64,000 nt of DNA from the NCBI GenBank assembly GCA_016712375.1, contig JADJRE010000011.1, positions 68,098-132,097 of the forward strand, written 5' to 3'. Of this stretch, positions 56,318-64,000 are shown piece by piece. The notes under the pieces are model-generated. The model saw nothing but the letters and a program-made list of their open reading frames with translations, was not told the origin of the DNA and searched no databases. The DNA comes from Rhodospirillales bacterium (GTDB lineage Bacteria; Pseudomonadota; Alphaproteobacteria; Rhodospirillales; Defluviicoccaceae). A program made the translations under genes and the position numbers. The stretch's first letter is position 1; the number at the start of each line of letters is the position of its first letter.

Positions 56318-57460
56318 GTGATCCGCCGCCCCTCGCCGACTGCCCTGCGCCTCGCGGCTTTCTACGCGGCTTTCTTCGTCGTCATCGGCGTCATCCAGCC
56401 GTTCTGGCCGCTGTGGCTGGCGGCGCAGCGGCTGGACCCGACCGAGATCGGTGTGGTGCTGGCGATCGGCGTCGGCACTAAGGTCATCGGCCTGCCGATT
56501 GCCGCCCACCTCGCCGATCGCAGCGGCGAACGCCGCCGGCCGATGCTGCGGCTGGCGGGCATCAGCGTGCTGAGCTTCGCTCTGTTCGCGTTCGCCCACG
56601 ACTTCTGGCCGATCGTCCTGGTGAGCTTGTTGTTCTTTTCGCTGTGGCCGCCGGTGATGTCGCTGGGCGAGAGCCTGACAGTTATGGCGGCGCAGCGGGA
56701 TGGCTTCGAGTACGGCCGGGTGCGGCTGTGGGGTTCGCTGGCCTATATCGCTGCCGCACTCGCCGCCGGCGCCGTGCTCGCCCGCGTTCCGGCGGATGCC
56801 GTCTACTGGATGACCTTCGGCGGCGTGGCGCTGACGGCGCTCATCTGCACTGCCCTTCCCGATCTGAAGGCACGCCCAAGCCGCCTGCACCGACTGCCGA
56901 TCCTGGCAGCGCTGCGCCAACGGCCGCTGGTTCTGCTGCTGATCGCCTGCGGGCTGATCCAGGGCAGCCACGCCGTCTACTACGCCTTCGCGACCCTGCA
57001 CTGGCGTGCGCTCGGCTATTCGGAAGCGCTGATCGGTGCACTGTGGGCGGAGGGCGTGCTGTGCGAGGTAGCGCTGTTTGCCGCCGGGGCGTGGGCGGTC
57101 CGCCGCTGCGGCGCCGGCGGCCTGATCGTGCTTGCGGGTATTGCCGGTGCAGTTCGCTGGTTGGGGACCGGACTTATCGAGTCGCTGCCGGCGCTGGTCG
57201 TGCTGCAGGCGCTGCACGGCCTCAGCTTCGGCGCGGCGCATCTTGGAGCGATGCACTGGATGGGCCGCAACGTCGACCCAGCCCTCTCGGCGACAGCGCA
57301 GAGCCTGTATGGGGCGATCGTCTTCGGCCTGTTCCTTGGCGCCCTGCTGTACGCGGCGGGCGTGCTCTACGCCCGCTTCGCCGGCGGCGCCTTCCTGCCG
57401 ATGGCAGCGGTGGGTCTCACCGGCGCACTGATCGGCCTGCCGTTGATGAGGGGCCGGTAG
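56318..57460 (+). CDS. MFS transporter (HcaT/MFS_1-like)
   Basis: Twelve-helix major facilitator, similar to the 3-phenylpropionate/nucleoside permease-like group. From GTG 56318 (380 residues): FYAAFFVVIGVIQPFWPLWL, the loop 2-3 motif AAHLADRSGERRRPML, RVRLWGSLAYIAAALAAGAV (a hallmark of this subgroup), IQGSHAVYYAFATLHWRALG, LHGLSFGAAHLGAMHWMGRN. A TTG at 56201 would add a soluble tail and is less likely. Substrate unknown. Frame intact. Confidence 0.85.
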   Translation: MIRRPSPTALRLAAFYAAFFVVIGVIQPFWPLWLAAQRLDPTEIGVVLAIGVGTKVIGLPIAAHLADRSGERRRPMLRLAGISVLSFALFAFAHDFWPIVLVSLLFFSLWPPVMSLGESLTVMAAQRDGFEYGRVRLWGSLAYIAAALAAGAVLARVPADAVYWMTFGGVALTALICTALPDLKARPSRLHRLPILAALRQRPLVLLLIACGLIQGSHAVYYAFATLHWRALGYSEALIGALWAEGVLCEVALFAAGAWAVRRCGAGGLIVLAGIAGAVRWLGTGLIESLPALVVLQALHGLSFGAAHLGAMHWMGRNVDPALSATAQSLYGAIVFGLFLGALLYAAGVLYARFAGGAFLPMAAVGLTGALIGLPLMRGR

Positions 57461-57499
57461 GGCGAACCCGCGCAAGCGCTTTCGAGCGTCGTGGCATTT

Positions 57500-57526
57500 G
57501 GTGGGTTTCGCTTTGCGAGACCCACC
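57500..57526 (+). repeat. REP-like palindromic hairpin
   Basis: GGTGGGTTTCG, loop CTTTG, CGAGACCCACC: an 11-pair stem with one G-T wobble, lying between the MFS gene and the IS110 transposase. The motif resembles the GGTGGGTTTCGC-type palindromes scattered between genes in many bacteria. It could also be the terminator of the MFS gene or part of the IS110 leader. Only one copy is in this window. Confidence 0.45.
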
Positions 57527-57542
57527 CTTGTATCTTGCCGGC

Positions 57543-57746
57543 GGTGAGGCGTAGCTGGCCTCACCGTGGACCGGGTGAGCATGCATCCGCCCTTGGACGG
57601 CAAGTCCGAAGCGTAGATTGTGCCCCCGGTCCGCACCTTCGACCTCTTGGAGGCTGGACGGTATCGAGGACGCGGCGTTTTGCCCGCAAGTCCGTATCCA
57701 CAAGGTCAGTCGGTCGGGAGGTCATCGGCAACGACGAGGGGTTGGG
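57543..57746 (+). ncRNA. Structured leader of IS110 element, candidate bridge RNA
   Basis: Non-coding stretch directly upstream of the IS110 transposase. It contains a perfect eight-pair hairpin GGTGAGGC/GCCTCACC (57543-57550 with 57558-57565), followed at once by a long arm GTGGACCGGG (57566-57575) pairing with CCCGGTCC-G-CAC (57625-57636, one bulged G), which encloses a smaller hairpin CTTGGAC/GTCC-G-AAG (57592-57611, one bulged G). IS110 elements are known to encode a bridge RNA next to the transposase, made of stem-loops with internal loops that pair with target and donor DNA. Placement and folding fit; guide loops cannot be verified here. Confidence 0.45.
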
Positions 57747-58729
57747 ATGCAGGTCATCGGGGTCGACGTCAGCAAGGAGAAACTGCACTGCGCCTGGCTG
57801 CGCGACGCTGCCCGCCGGCAGGTCCGGCCGAAGTCGGTCGCCAACACGGCCGACGGACACGCCGCCCTCCTCGCCTGGGCGACCCGGGTGACTGGCGCCG
57901 CCGCGGCCGAACTGCACGTCGTCCTGGAAGCGACCGGCGTCTACCACGAGGCGGCGGCGACCTTCCTGCATGACGCCGGCTGCCACGTCTCGGTGGTCAA
58001 CCCGTTGCAGGTCAAGCGGTTCGCCGAGAGCCTGGGCGTCCGGACGAAGACCGACCGGCACGACGGCCTGATCCTCGCCCTGTTCGGCGACGCCCGCCGG
58101 CCGGCCGCCTGGACGCCGCCGCCGGGCGAGATCCGCCAGCTGAAGGCACTCCTCGGCCGGCTCGCCGCCCTTGAACAGGACTTTGCCCGCGAGCTCAACC
58201 GGCTGGAGACGGCGCGTGCCGAGCCGGCCCCGACGCGGTGCTCGTCTCGCTGCAGACGATGCTGGATGTGCTGGCGGCGGAGATCGCCCGGCTGCGCCGG
58301 CAGATCGACGACCATCTCGACAGCCATCCCGAGCTGAAGGAGCAGCGGGCGTTGCTGGAGAGTATTCCCGGCATCGGCGCCAAGCTTTCGCTGTGGTTCC
58401 TGGCCTTGTTCCGCAGTCGAACCTTCGCCTCTGCCCGTCAGGCGGCGGCGTTTCTCGGTCTCGTGCCGGTCGAATTCCAGTCCGGCTCCAGCGTGCTGAA
58501 GCGGCCACGTCTGTCAAAGGCCGGGGATGCCCGCTGGCGGGCCAGACTGTTCCTGCCGGCGATGGTCGCCGCCCGCTGGAATCCGTTGGTCCGCGCCCAG
58601 TACCAACGCCTGCTCGCCGCCGGCAAATCGAAGATGAGCGCCCTCGGTGCGGCGATGCGAAAGCTTGTCCACATCGCCTTCGGCGTCCTCAAACACCACA
58701 AACCGTTCGATCCGAACGTCGCTGCTTGA
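57747..58729 (+). mobile_element. IS110-family transposase, frameshifted
   Basis: DEDD-type recombinase. From ATG 57747: VIGVDVSKEKLHCAWLRDAA (first Asp), LHVVLEATGVYHEAAATFL (Glu), VVNPLQVKRFAESLGVRTKT and DRHDGLILALFGDARR (Asp pair; the usual Ala of D-A is Gly). The C-terminal Tnp20 domain has LLESIPGIGAKLSLWFLAL, AAAFLGLVPVEFQSGSSVLK with the essential Ser, and LSKAGDARWRARLFLPAM. A break at the C4 run 58228-58231 splits the gene; one C restores AEPAPDAVLVSLQTML. About 328 residues. The element's ends are not defined; the octamer ACGGTATC occurs at 57658-57665 and 58739-58746 on its two sides. Confidence 0.85.
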
Positions 58730-58762
58730 CTAGGCAATACGGTATCTTGAGTTTTGGCCCGA

Positions 58763-59212
58763 TCACGCCTTGCGTTCCCAGCCACCGCGCTCCGTTTGCT
58801 GCCAGTAGGTGACGGCATGCCCCTCGGCCTTGCGCGCCTGCCAGCGCTGCCGCGCGGCTTCGAGGGCGGCCGCGTCGTTGCCGTTGAACAGATCGAAGCA
58901 ACGTTCATACCCGGCGATGTTAGCACTGTCGGCGCCGTCGCAGAGGAACAGGAAGGCGGCGCCGTTCGCGTTCTCATCACGCTCCGACAGCCAGATCGGC
59001 TGCTCCTCGGGCGAGCCGTCCCGCGCCGTGCCGTGAGGCAGCCAGGACTCCGGATCGTAGGTCCACAGCTGCGCCGCCAGTGCCTCCACCCGATCCACCG
59101 AAGCGGCGAGGACAACGGCGCGCTTTTCCGACGCCAGCGTTTTTTCTAACAGCTTCGGCAGCACCTGTTCCAGCGTTGATCGCTGCAGATGGTAGAAGGC
59201 GACCTCGGTCAT
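58763..59212 (-). CDS. holC: DNA polymerase III chi subunit
   Basis: Clamp-loader accessory protein that links polymerase III to SSB. 149 residues: MTEVAFYHLQRSTLEQVLPK, LLEKTLASEKRAVVLAASVD, WTYDPESWLPHGTARDGSPE, RCFDLFNGNDAAALEAARQR. It follows pepA at 40 bases on the same strand, the common pepA-holC order. The IS110 element ends just beyond its stop, leaving the gene complete. Confidence 0.92.
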   Translation of the reverse strand: MTEVAFYHLQRSTLEQVLPKLLEKTLASEKRAVVLAASVDRVEALAAQLWTYDPESWLPHGTARDGSPEEQPIWLSERDENANGAAFLFLCDGADSANIAGYERCFDLFNGNDAAALEAARQRWQARKAEGHAVTYWQQTERGGWERKA

Positions 59213-59252
59213 CGCTCTCCTGCCCGCCTCCAGTATTTCCCGCCAAGCGGTC

Positions 59253-60797
59253 CTACTTCTGCTCGTAGTTATCCTCGATCAGCCGGTCGAGCAGGCGGAC
59301 GCCAAAGCCGCTGGCGCCTTTCGGTGTGACCCCGGCGTCCTTCTTCGTCCAGGCAACACCGGCGATGTCGAGATGTGCCCACGGCGTTTTGCCGACGTAA
59401 CGCTGCAGGAACTGCGCCGCGCTGATCGAGCCGGCGCTGCGGTCACCGACGTTCTTCATGTCGGCGATGTCGGACTTGATCAGCTTATCGTAGGCATCAC
59501 CCAGCGGCATCCGCCACAACGGTTCACCCACCGCCTTGCCGGCGGCAACCAGCCGCTCTGCCAGCGCATCGTCGTTGCTGAACACGCCGGCGTGCTCGTG
59601 GCCGAGCGCAATGATGATTGCCCCGGTCAGCGTCGCGAGGTCGATCATGAAGCGCGGGCGGAATCGCTGCTTGGTGTACCACAGCGCGTCCGACAGCACG
59701 AGCCGGCCCTCGGCGTCGGTGTTGATCACCTCGATCGTCTGACCGGACATGGACTTGACGACGTCGCCCGGCCGCTGCGCTGTACCCGATGGCATGTTCT
59801 CGACCAGGCCAACGACGCCCACCGCGTTGACCTTGGCGCCGCGCAGCGCCAGCGCCTTGATCAGCCCTATGACCGCGGCGGATCCGGCCATGTCCCACTT
59901 CATGTCCTCCATGCCGCCGGACGGCTTGATCGAGATACCGCCGGTATCAAACGTCACGCCCTTGCCGACGAAGGCGAGCGGGCCGTTCTCGTCGACCTCC
60001 GGCGCCTCTTCGCCCTCGGCTGGCACCAGGGTAGCCGAAGGCTTACCAGCGCCCCACCATTGCATCACCACCAGCTGCGATTCCCGCGCCGAACCCTGGC
60101 CGACCCCCAGCAGGGCGCCCATCCCCAGCTCGCGCATTTGTGTTTCGCCCAGCACTTCGACCTCGACACCGTGCGAGGTAAGCGTGCGCGCCTGCTCGGC
60201 CAGCGTCTCGGGATAGATGACATTAGCCGGCTCGGAAACGACGTCGCGGGTGAACGCGATGGCTGCAGCGATCGCTGCCTTCTGCCGCCAGAGTGCCTCC
60301 GCCCGATCCGGTTCAGCGCAGCCGAAGGTCAGGGTCGCGAGACTGGGTTTGTCGTCCTCGCCTTCCTTGGTGCGATACTTGGCGAAGCGGTAGGAGCGCA
60401 GCTCCGCCCCGAACGCCATCTCGGCGGCCATCTCGGCCGGCGAGAGCGGGCAGTCGGCAATCGCATCGACACAGACGAACGCATCGACGTGGCCGTTGCC
60501 GGCGAGCGTCGCGTAAATCTGGCCTCCTGCAGCCTGCAGCCGCAGCGCGTCCAGCTCCGCCGGTTTGCCGAGGCCCAGCAACTGCAATCGGGCGAGCTCG
60601 GACCCGGTGGGAGCGAGTATCGCCAGCGTCTGATCCTTTTTGCCGCGGAAGCGGCTCGCCTCCATCGCCCGGCGCACTAGGCCGCCGAGAGCCGCGTTCA
60701 GGCTTTCGGCACTGCTGCTTGGCACCCGATCCTCATTTACGCCGACCACCACCACGCCGGTCGCGGGAAGTTCCAAGCGGGAGAAAGAGATTTTCAT
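59253..60797 (-). CDS. pepA: Leucyl aminopeptidase PepA
   Basis: Hexameric two-metal aminopeptidase. From ATG 60797 (AAGGAAC upstream) 514 residues. Active-site regions: PLAFVGKGVTFDTGGISIKP (Lys and Asp ligands), MKWDMAGSAAVIGLIKALAL, the signature VINTDAEGRLVLSDALWYTK, and MIDLATLTGAIIIALGHEHA. C-terminal WAHLDIAGVAWTKKDAGVTP is usual. Intact, in operon with holC. Confidence 0.95.
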   Translation of the reverse strand: MKISFSRLELPATGVVVVGVNEDRVPSSSAESLNAALGGLVRRAMEASRFRGKKDQTLAILAPTGSELARLQLLGLGKPAELDALRLQAAGGQIYATLAGNGHVDAFVCVDAIADCPLSPAEMAAEMAFGAELRSYRFAKYRTKEGEDDKPSLATLTFGCAEPDRAEALWRQKAAIAAAIAFTRDVVSEPANVIYPETLAEQARTLTSHGVEVEVLGETQMRELGMGALLGVGQGSARESQLVVMQWWGAGKPSATLVPAEGEEAPEVDENGPLAFVGKGVTFDTGGISIKPSGGMEDMKWDMAGSAAVIGLIKALALRGAKVNAVGVVGLVENMPSGTAQRPGDVVKSMSGQTIEVINTDAEGRLVLSDALWYTKQRFRPRFMIDLATLTGAIIIALGHEHAGVFSNDDALAERLVAAGKAVGEPLWRMPLGDAYDKLIKSDIADMKNVGDRSAGSISAAQFLQRYVGKTPWAHLDIAGVAWTKKDAGVTPKGASGFGVRLLDRLIEDNYEQK

Positions 60798-60903
60798 CAA
60801 TGTTCCTTTCGGTCGGCGGGAGGGTGACGGGCGCGAAGCGACCGACTATGTATCGCACGGCACGGCAAAGGGAAGACGTGGCATTTCATACGAGAACAGG
60901 GAA

Positions 60904-61638
60904 ATGGTCGATGTCGGAGATCAGCGACCCGCGGGGCCGGCGCCTCTACGGACACCTCGGCCGGAACTCGCTTGGCTGGGCTGGCTCGCTGGCATCGCCG
61001 CTGGGCTGTGGGGCTTCGTCCGCCTCGCCGACGAGATGGTTGAAGGCGACACGCACGCGTTCGACCGGATGCTGCTGCTGGCGTTGCGCAACCCCGCCAA
61101 TCACGCTGATCCGATCGGCCCGCCTTGGCTGGAGATCTGCGCGCGCGACCTGACCAGCCTCGGCGGCATTCCGGTGCTCACACTGGTGACGCTGTGCGCC
61201 ACCGGTTTTCTTCTGGTGGTCCGCAAGCGCAACTGGGCTCTTTTGCTGCTGATCGCCGTCGGCGGCGGGATGTTGCTGGGCTCTGAGCTGAAGGAACTTT
61301 TCGATCGACCGCGACCTGACCTGGTGCCGCACGCGGTGCAGGTTTACACGCTGAGTTTCCCCAGCAGCCACGCGATGCTGTCCGCGGTCACCTATCTGAC
61401 ACTGGCCGCGCTGCTCGCCCGCTCGCAGTCACGTCGCCGGGTGAAGGCCTACCTGCTCGGCGTGGCCATCCTGCTGACGCTGCTGATCGGCAGCAGTCGC
61501 GTCTATCTAGGTGTGCATTGGCCGACCGACGTGCTCGCCGGCTGGTGCGCCGGCGCCACCTGGGCGATGGGGTGCTGGATGCTGGCGCTGGCGCTACAGC
61601 GCCGCGGTGCTGTCGAAGCGGAGAGTAAAGGAGGCTAG
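60904..61638 (+). CDS. PAP2-family membrane phosphatase
   Basis: Membrane phosphatase of the phosphatidic acid/undecaprenyl-pyrophosphate kind. Six membrane helices and the three PAP2 motifs: LKELFDRPRPDLVPH (K-x6-RP), LSFPSSHAMLSAVTY (PSxH), SSRVYLGVHWPTDVLAGWCA (SR-x5-H-x3-D). From ATG 60904, 244 residues. It is divergent from pepA. The substrate may be a lipid or isoprenoid pyrophosphate; the type is not decided by sequence alone. Intact. Confidence 0.9.
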   Translation: MVDVGDQRPAGPAPLRTPRPELAWLGWLAGIAAGLWGFVRLADEMVEGDTHAFDRMLLLALRNPANHADPIGPPWLEICARDLTSLGGIPVLTLVTLCATGFLLVVRKRNWALLLLIAVGGGMLLGSELKELFDRPRPDLVPHAVQVYTLSFPSSHAMLSAVTYLTLAALLARSQSRRRVKAYLLGVAILLTLLIGSSRVYLGVHWPTDVLAGWCAGATWAMGCWMLALALQRRGAVEAESKGG

Positions 61639-61802
61639 CCGGTGGGCGGGGCCGGAACGGCAGCTCCGACTGAAAGCTGGACATCGGAGGAACCAGCCGG
61701 CCAGATGAAACCTCCCGCCCCGCTTGCCGGGCTTGTCCCGAAAGGAGGGCGAGAGGCGTTTCAACCTGGAACGAGGCTATCCCCGGATTGTTGGATCGGA
61801 GA

Positions 61803-62969
61803 CTATCCGGCGTCGTTGGCGCAGTTTGCGGCGAGCCCGCTGCCACCGCCCGCCGTCGGAGTACCGAGGACGTTATTGTTGAGGACCATCCGGATGTATG
61901 GATACAGCTTCGAGAGCGCCGCTTTCAGCTCGCTCGTGTTCGCCACATACTGATCGGCGCGGATGGCGTTGCAGTCCGCTCCGTCGACCGCGTAGATGCC
62001 ATAGTCCCGCACCGCTTCGGCCAGCCGCTTGCCGCGTGCATTGAGACCGAGGCCATCGATGCTGGGTCCTCCCTTCGAGGTCGGGGGGAGCGCCATAAGG
62101 GCGCCGTAGGGGATGTTGCCCAGGTTGTTCCCGGAGTTGAACATAGAACTATCGCCGCTGACCGCCGGCAGGACGACCTGTCGCGAAAGCATGTTGGCGC
62201 AATGGCCTGGCGAGCGCGGCAATGCCATCTGCAAGGCATGTTCGACCTTCTTGCTCGGATTATTGATCTCGTCGCCGCGTAGAACACCGAAGAGCGCTGC
62301 AACCCCCGATGCACTGGTACCGACGCGATCACCGGGCCGCGTGCCGTGGCCGAGTCCGCTGATGCTCCAGGTCTTATATTGCCCGCCCACAGGTCGGCCG
62401 CCGTTCCAGTTGTACTGGCGGATCTGGTGCGGCACCTTCTGGGCCTTATCGTAGATGACGACCACGCCATCGGTGCAGCCGTTGCTGTTCACCTTGACCG
62501 TGGTGGGAAATCCTTCCTTGGGCAATCTGATGGTCTTGGGAAGGCCTTGAACTGAACCACATTTGAGATTGGCAGCGCCGATTGTGCGGAGTGGATCCGC
62601 AGCATCGGTGGAGGTGACGCTGACGCCCCATGGCGCGCCGGCATTGATGTTGATCGTCCGGCTGCTGTTCCTGAGCCAACTGCTCGTGCTCGGGTGATTG
62701 CCGGCGGCGTATAAGGCGCCGGTTCCGATGGGGCGATGGTGGGCGGAGTTCTTGTTAAAGGGGTTGAGGTAAGGATCTTTCGGCGTGGTGCAGGCAGCCT
62801 GCACCGGGCTCGTCAGAATCATCGGGGCAATGACGATGGTCAGCGCAACCGCGCGTTGCAGCTTGCTGACACTAGCCGTATCAGCCGTAAGGTCTTCTCG
62901 CCGCTTCGACTCATCGAGTTGCTTCGCGGCCACAGTTTGTTGCCGAACACTGATCGTATTGATTTTCAT
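61803..62969 (-). CDS. Large secreted protein of unknown function
   Basis: 388 residues from ATG 62969 with GGAGAAAG upstream. After a basic N-terminus a hydrophobic segment VALTIVIAPMILTSPVQAAC suggests export; the Cys after VQAA may be coincidental. The mature protein starts TTPKDPYLNPFNKNSAHHRP, then IGTGALYAAGNHPS, INAGAPWGVSV, IRQYNWNGGRPVGGQYKTWS, GDEINNPSKKVEHALQMALP and SIDGLGLNARGKRLAEAVRD. The HHRPIGTG and GDEI/KKVEHAL regions look like a conserved catalytic or binding core, but I cannot name the family with certainty. The next gene to the right codes for a membrane acyltransferase, so a role with cell-surface polysaccharide is possible. Confidence 0.7.
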   Translation of the reverse strand: MKINTISVRQQTVAAKQLDESKRREDLTADTASVSKLQRAVALTIVIAPMILTSPVQAACTTPKDPYLNPFNKNSAHHRPIGTGALYAAGNHPSTSSWLRNSSRTININAGAPWGVSVTSTDAADPLRTIGAANLKCGSVQGLPKTIRLPKEGFPTTVKVNSNGCTDGVVVIYDKAQKVPHQIRQYNWNGGRPVGGQYKTWSISGLGHGTRPGDRVGTSASGVAALFGVLRGDEINNPSKKVEHALQMALPRSPGHCANMLSRQVVLPAVSGDSSMFNSGNNLGNIPYGALMALPPTSKGGPSIDGLGLNARGKRLAEAVRDYGIYAVDGADCNAIRADQYVANTSELKAALSKLYPYIRMVLNNNVLGTPTAGGGSGLAANCANDAG

Positions 62970-63352
62970 GACTTTCTCCAGGTCGGTTAAGGCGGCCAGT
63001 GACAGTCGGTGCTATCCCTGGCTTCGATTTACCGACCCAGTAAAACCCTATTGGGTGCATTGTTCGTTGAAAAGGTGACCATTTCTGGGCCATCGGTTGC
63101 GTTGCTTTGGGAGGCATTCTCTTTTTGATACTTGAGTTCGCGCCGGTCATGCGCTGCGTCCTGGAAAAACATTTGCTTTTACAAGCAGTTGCACCTGGGG
63201 TGAAACAGCGATGTGTTTTAAGGAGCAGCTGGCCATAAAAACCCGCCATTCCCATCTACCCAAATGGGGCTTTTGGGAACCGCTTTCCTAGGGTGAAGAC
63301 AGTTGAAGGAAGCGCCCGATCCTCGCTCTGGCGATCGGGCATCAGGCAGGAA
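62970..63352. other. Intergenic region with hairpin at 63314-63340
   Basis: Lower-GC stretch with no supported gene. It must contain the promoter of the secreted protein gene (minus). GCCCGATC at 63314-63321 pairs with GATCGGGC at 63333-63340 across an 11-base loop; on the minus strand it is followed by GCTTCCTT, so it may end transcription of the small frame at 63353-63613. Confidence 0.4.
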
Positions 63353-63613
63353 TTAAACAGCTTTCACACCGAGTCCTTTAGGGACGCAGGCTTCTGCAAC
63401 ACCGAGCGAGATTGACAATGAGATTTGCAGCTGAGTGTCGGTCGCTTGTTCCTTTTTTGCCGTGGATGTGGCCCTCCGGCGGAAGCGGACATCGTTGCGC
63501 TTCGCACGGAGAGGATAAGTCATCTTCTGGGCGTCATGCAGTTGAACAGCCCCACCGGTAATGGTAGAGGTTTGCGTCGGCAAAACGGCTAGCCCAGTCA
63601 GAACCGTCGGCAA
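63353..63613 (-). CDS. Unassigned small open frame
   Basis: An 86-codon frame, ending ISLGVAEACVPKGLGVKAV. It has a basic middle (RAKRNDVRFRRRATSTAKK) and no signal peptide or known domain. A hairpin lies just beyond its stop, which slightly favours a real transcript. It is divergent from the acyltransferase gene. Codon use looks less biased than in the neighbouring secreted protein gene, so it may be spurious. Confidence 0.25.
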   Translation of the reverse strand: MPTVLTGLAVLPTQTSTITGGAVQLHDAQKMTYPLRAKRNDVRFRRRATSTAKKEQATDTQLQISLSISLGVAEACVPKGLGVKAV

Positions 63614-63644
63614 TAACGCACCTCTGGACGGACCTCATAATATT

Positions 63645-64000
63645 ATGCCTGTTATTCCCAGCACGCAGATTGTATCCATTCAATACCTTCGCGCCGTTGC
63701 CGCGTTGTTAGTCGTTTTTCAGCACACACGTGAACAAATTCCGCTTTACGATGACTTTTTAACATTTTCTGCTGGCGGCTCCGGCGTGGATCTGTTTTTC
63801 GTAATCAGTGGATTCGTAATGTGCATAACGGCCACACATAGTACAGCAAGCGACTTCATGGCCAAAAGAATCATCAGGGTTGTACCTCTGTATTGGTTTT
63901 TTACTATACTTTTGACAGGACTTGAACTTTTTGTTCCAACATTGTTCAGAACTACAGTAGTTTCTACGAACTCATTATTATGAGTCTGTTTTTATTCACA
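63645..64000 (+). CDS. Acyltransferase 3 family protein (OafA/YrhL type), partial
   Basis: Start of a ten-helix membrane acyltransferase that O-acetylates surface polysaccharides. From ATG 63645: QIVSIQYLRAVAALLVVFQH with the catalytic-site His, GSGVDLFFVISGFVMCITAT, and FMAKRIIRVVPLYWFFTILL. Near 63975 the frame meets a TGA; the neighbouring frame continues IIMSLFLFT as expected for the family, so one base is probably missing. The rest is beyond the window. GC is clearly lower than in the core genes. Confidence 0.8.

Noticed and set aside
56644..57891. Plus-strand frame running through the MFS gene into the IS110 leader
   Set aside because: Out of frame with the MFS protein and without family features; it would make the structured leader coding, which its composition does not support.

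Overview
The window is a GC-rich bacterial chromosome segment, most likely from an alphaproteobacterium of the Rhodospirillales type. The evidence is gene order, yebC-ruvC-ruvA-ruvB-ybgC-tolQ-tolR-tolA-tolB-pal-cpoB-tilS on one strand, together with a CCA-encoding elongator tRNA-Met, a GTG/TTG-rich start codon set and a Gpt, HolC/PepA and PEP carboxylase repertoire. The storage-polymer genes (two GH57 enzymes, DUF4912, glucokinase, 1-phosphofructokinase-like kinase, PEP carboxylase, part of a Na+-pumping decarboxylase) would suit a glycogen-accumulating organism such as Defluviicoccus. That last step is inference only.

Layout. 0.1-10.5 kb (minus): envelope and recombination block tilS, Tol-Pal, ruvABC, yebC. 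10.7-13.6 kb (minus): GH57 glycogen branching enzyme with a DUF4912 partner. 13.8-20.0 kb (plus): ZntB-like transporter, a methyltransferase, and an RND efflux adaptor/pump pair. 20.1-26 kb: cold shock protein, second GH57 enzyme, short KdpD/KdpE two-component pair, and oxaloacetate decarboxylase-type beta and small subunits. 26.5-31.7 kb: moeA, DUF488, hemerythrin, universal stress protein, succinate semialdehyde dehydrogenase. 31.7-36.4 kb (minus): a branched-chain amino acid type ABC transporter (SBP-livH-livM-livG-livF). 36.5-44.6 kb: alcohol dehydrogenase, sugar kinase, SDR, tRNA-Met, gpt, glucokinase, DUF218, acyl-CoA dehydrogenase, methyltransferase, CBS protein. 44.8-50.5 kb: FadL porin, a truncated DUF47 protein, NUDIX hydrolase, PEP carboxylase. 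50.5-52.3 kb: a graveyard of gene pieces (tyrosine recombinase, IS21 IstA, arylsulfatase) ending in a gene that joins the first residues of PEP carboxykinase to a headless short-chain dehydrogenase. 52.5-61.6 kb: YbjQ, Tat-type hemerythrin with an in-frame stop, secreted nuclease overlapping radC, lipoprotein, MFS transporter, an IS110-family element with a structured upstream leader, holC, pepA, PAP2 phosphatase. 61.8-64 kb: a lower-GC end with a large secreted protein of unknown function and the start of an acyltransferase 3.

A feature of the whole window is the number of single-base frame breaks in conserved genes (tilS, tolA, ruvA, livG, livH, glk, adh, ppc and others). Almost all are repaired by adding one base, usually to a run of G or C, so they look like undercalled homopolymers in the assembly rather than real gene decay. 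The fragments at 50.5-52.3 kb and the truncated DUF47 gene do not fit that explanation and look like true rearrangement.

The strongest leads for something new are the folded non-coding leader of the IS110 element (candidate bridge RNA), the PEPCK-SDR chimera, the RadC protein with an extra N-terminal domain coupled to a secreted nuclease, and the unassigned secreted protein at the right end.
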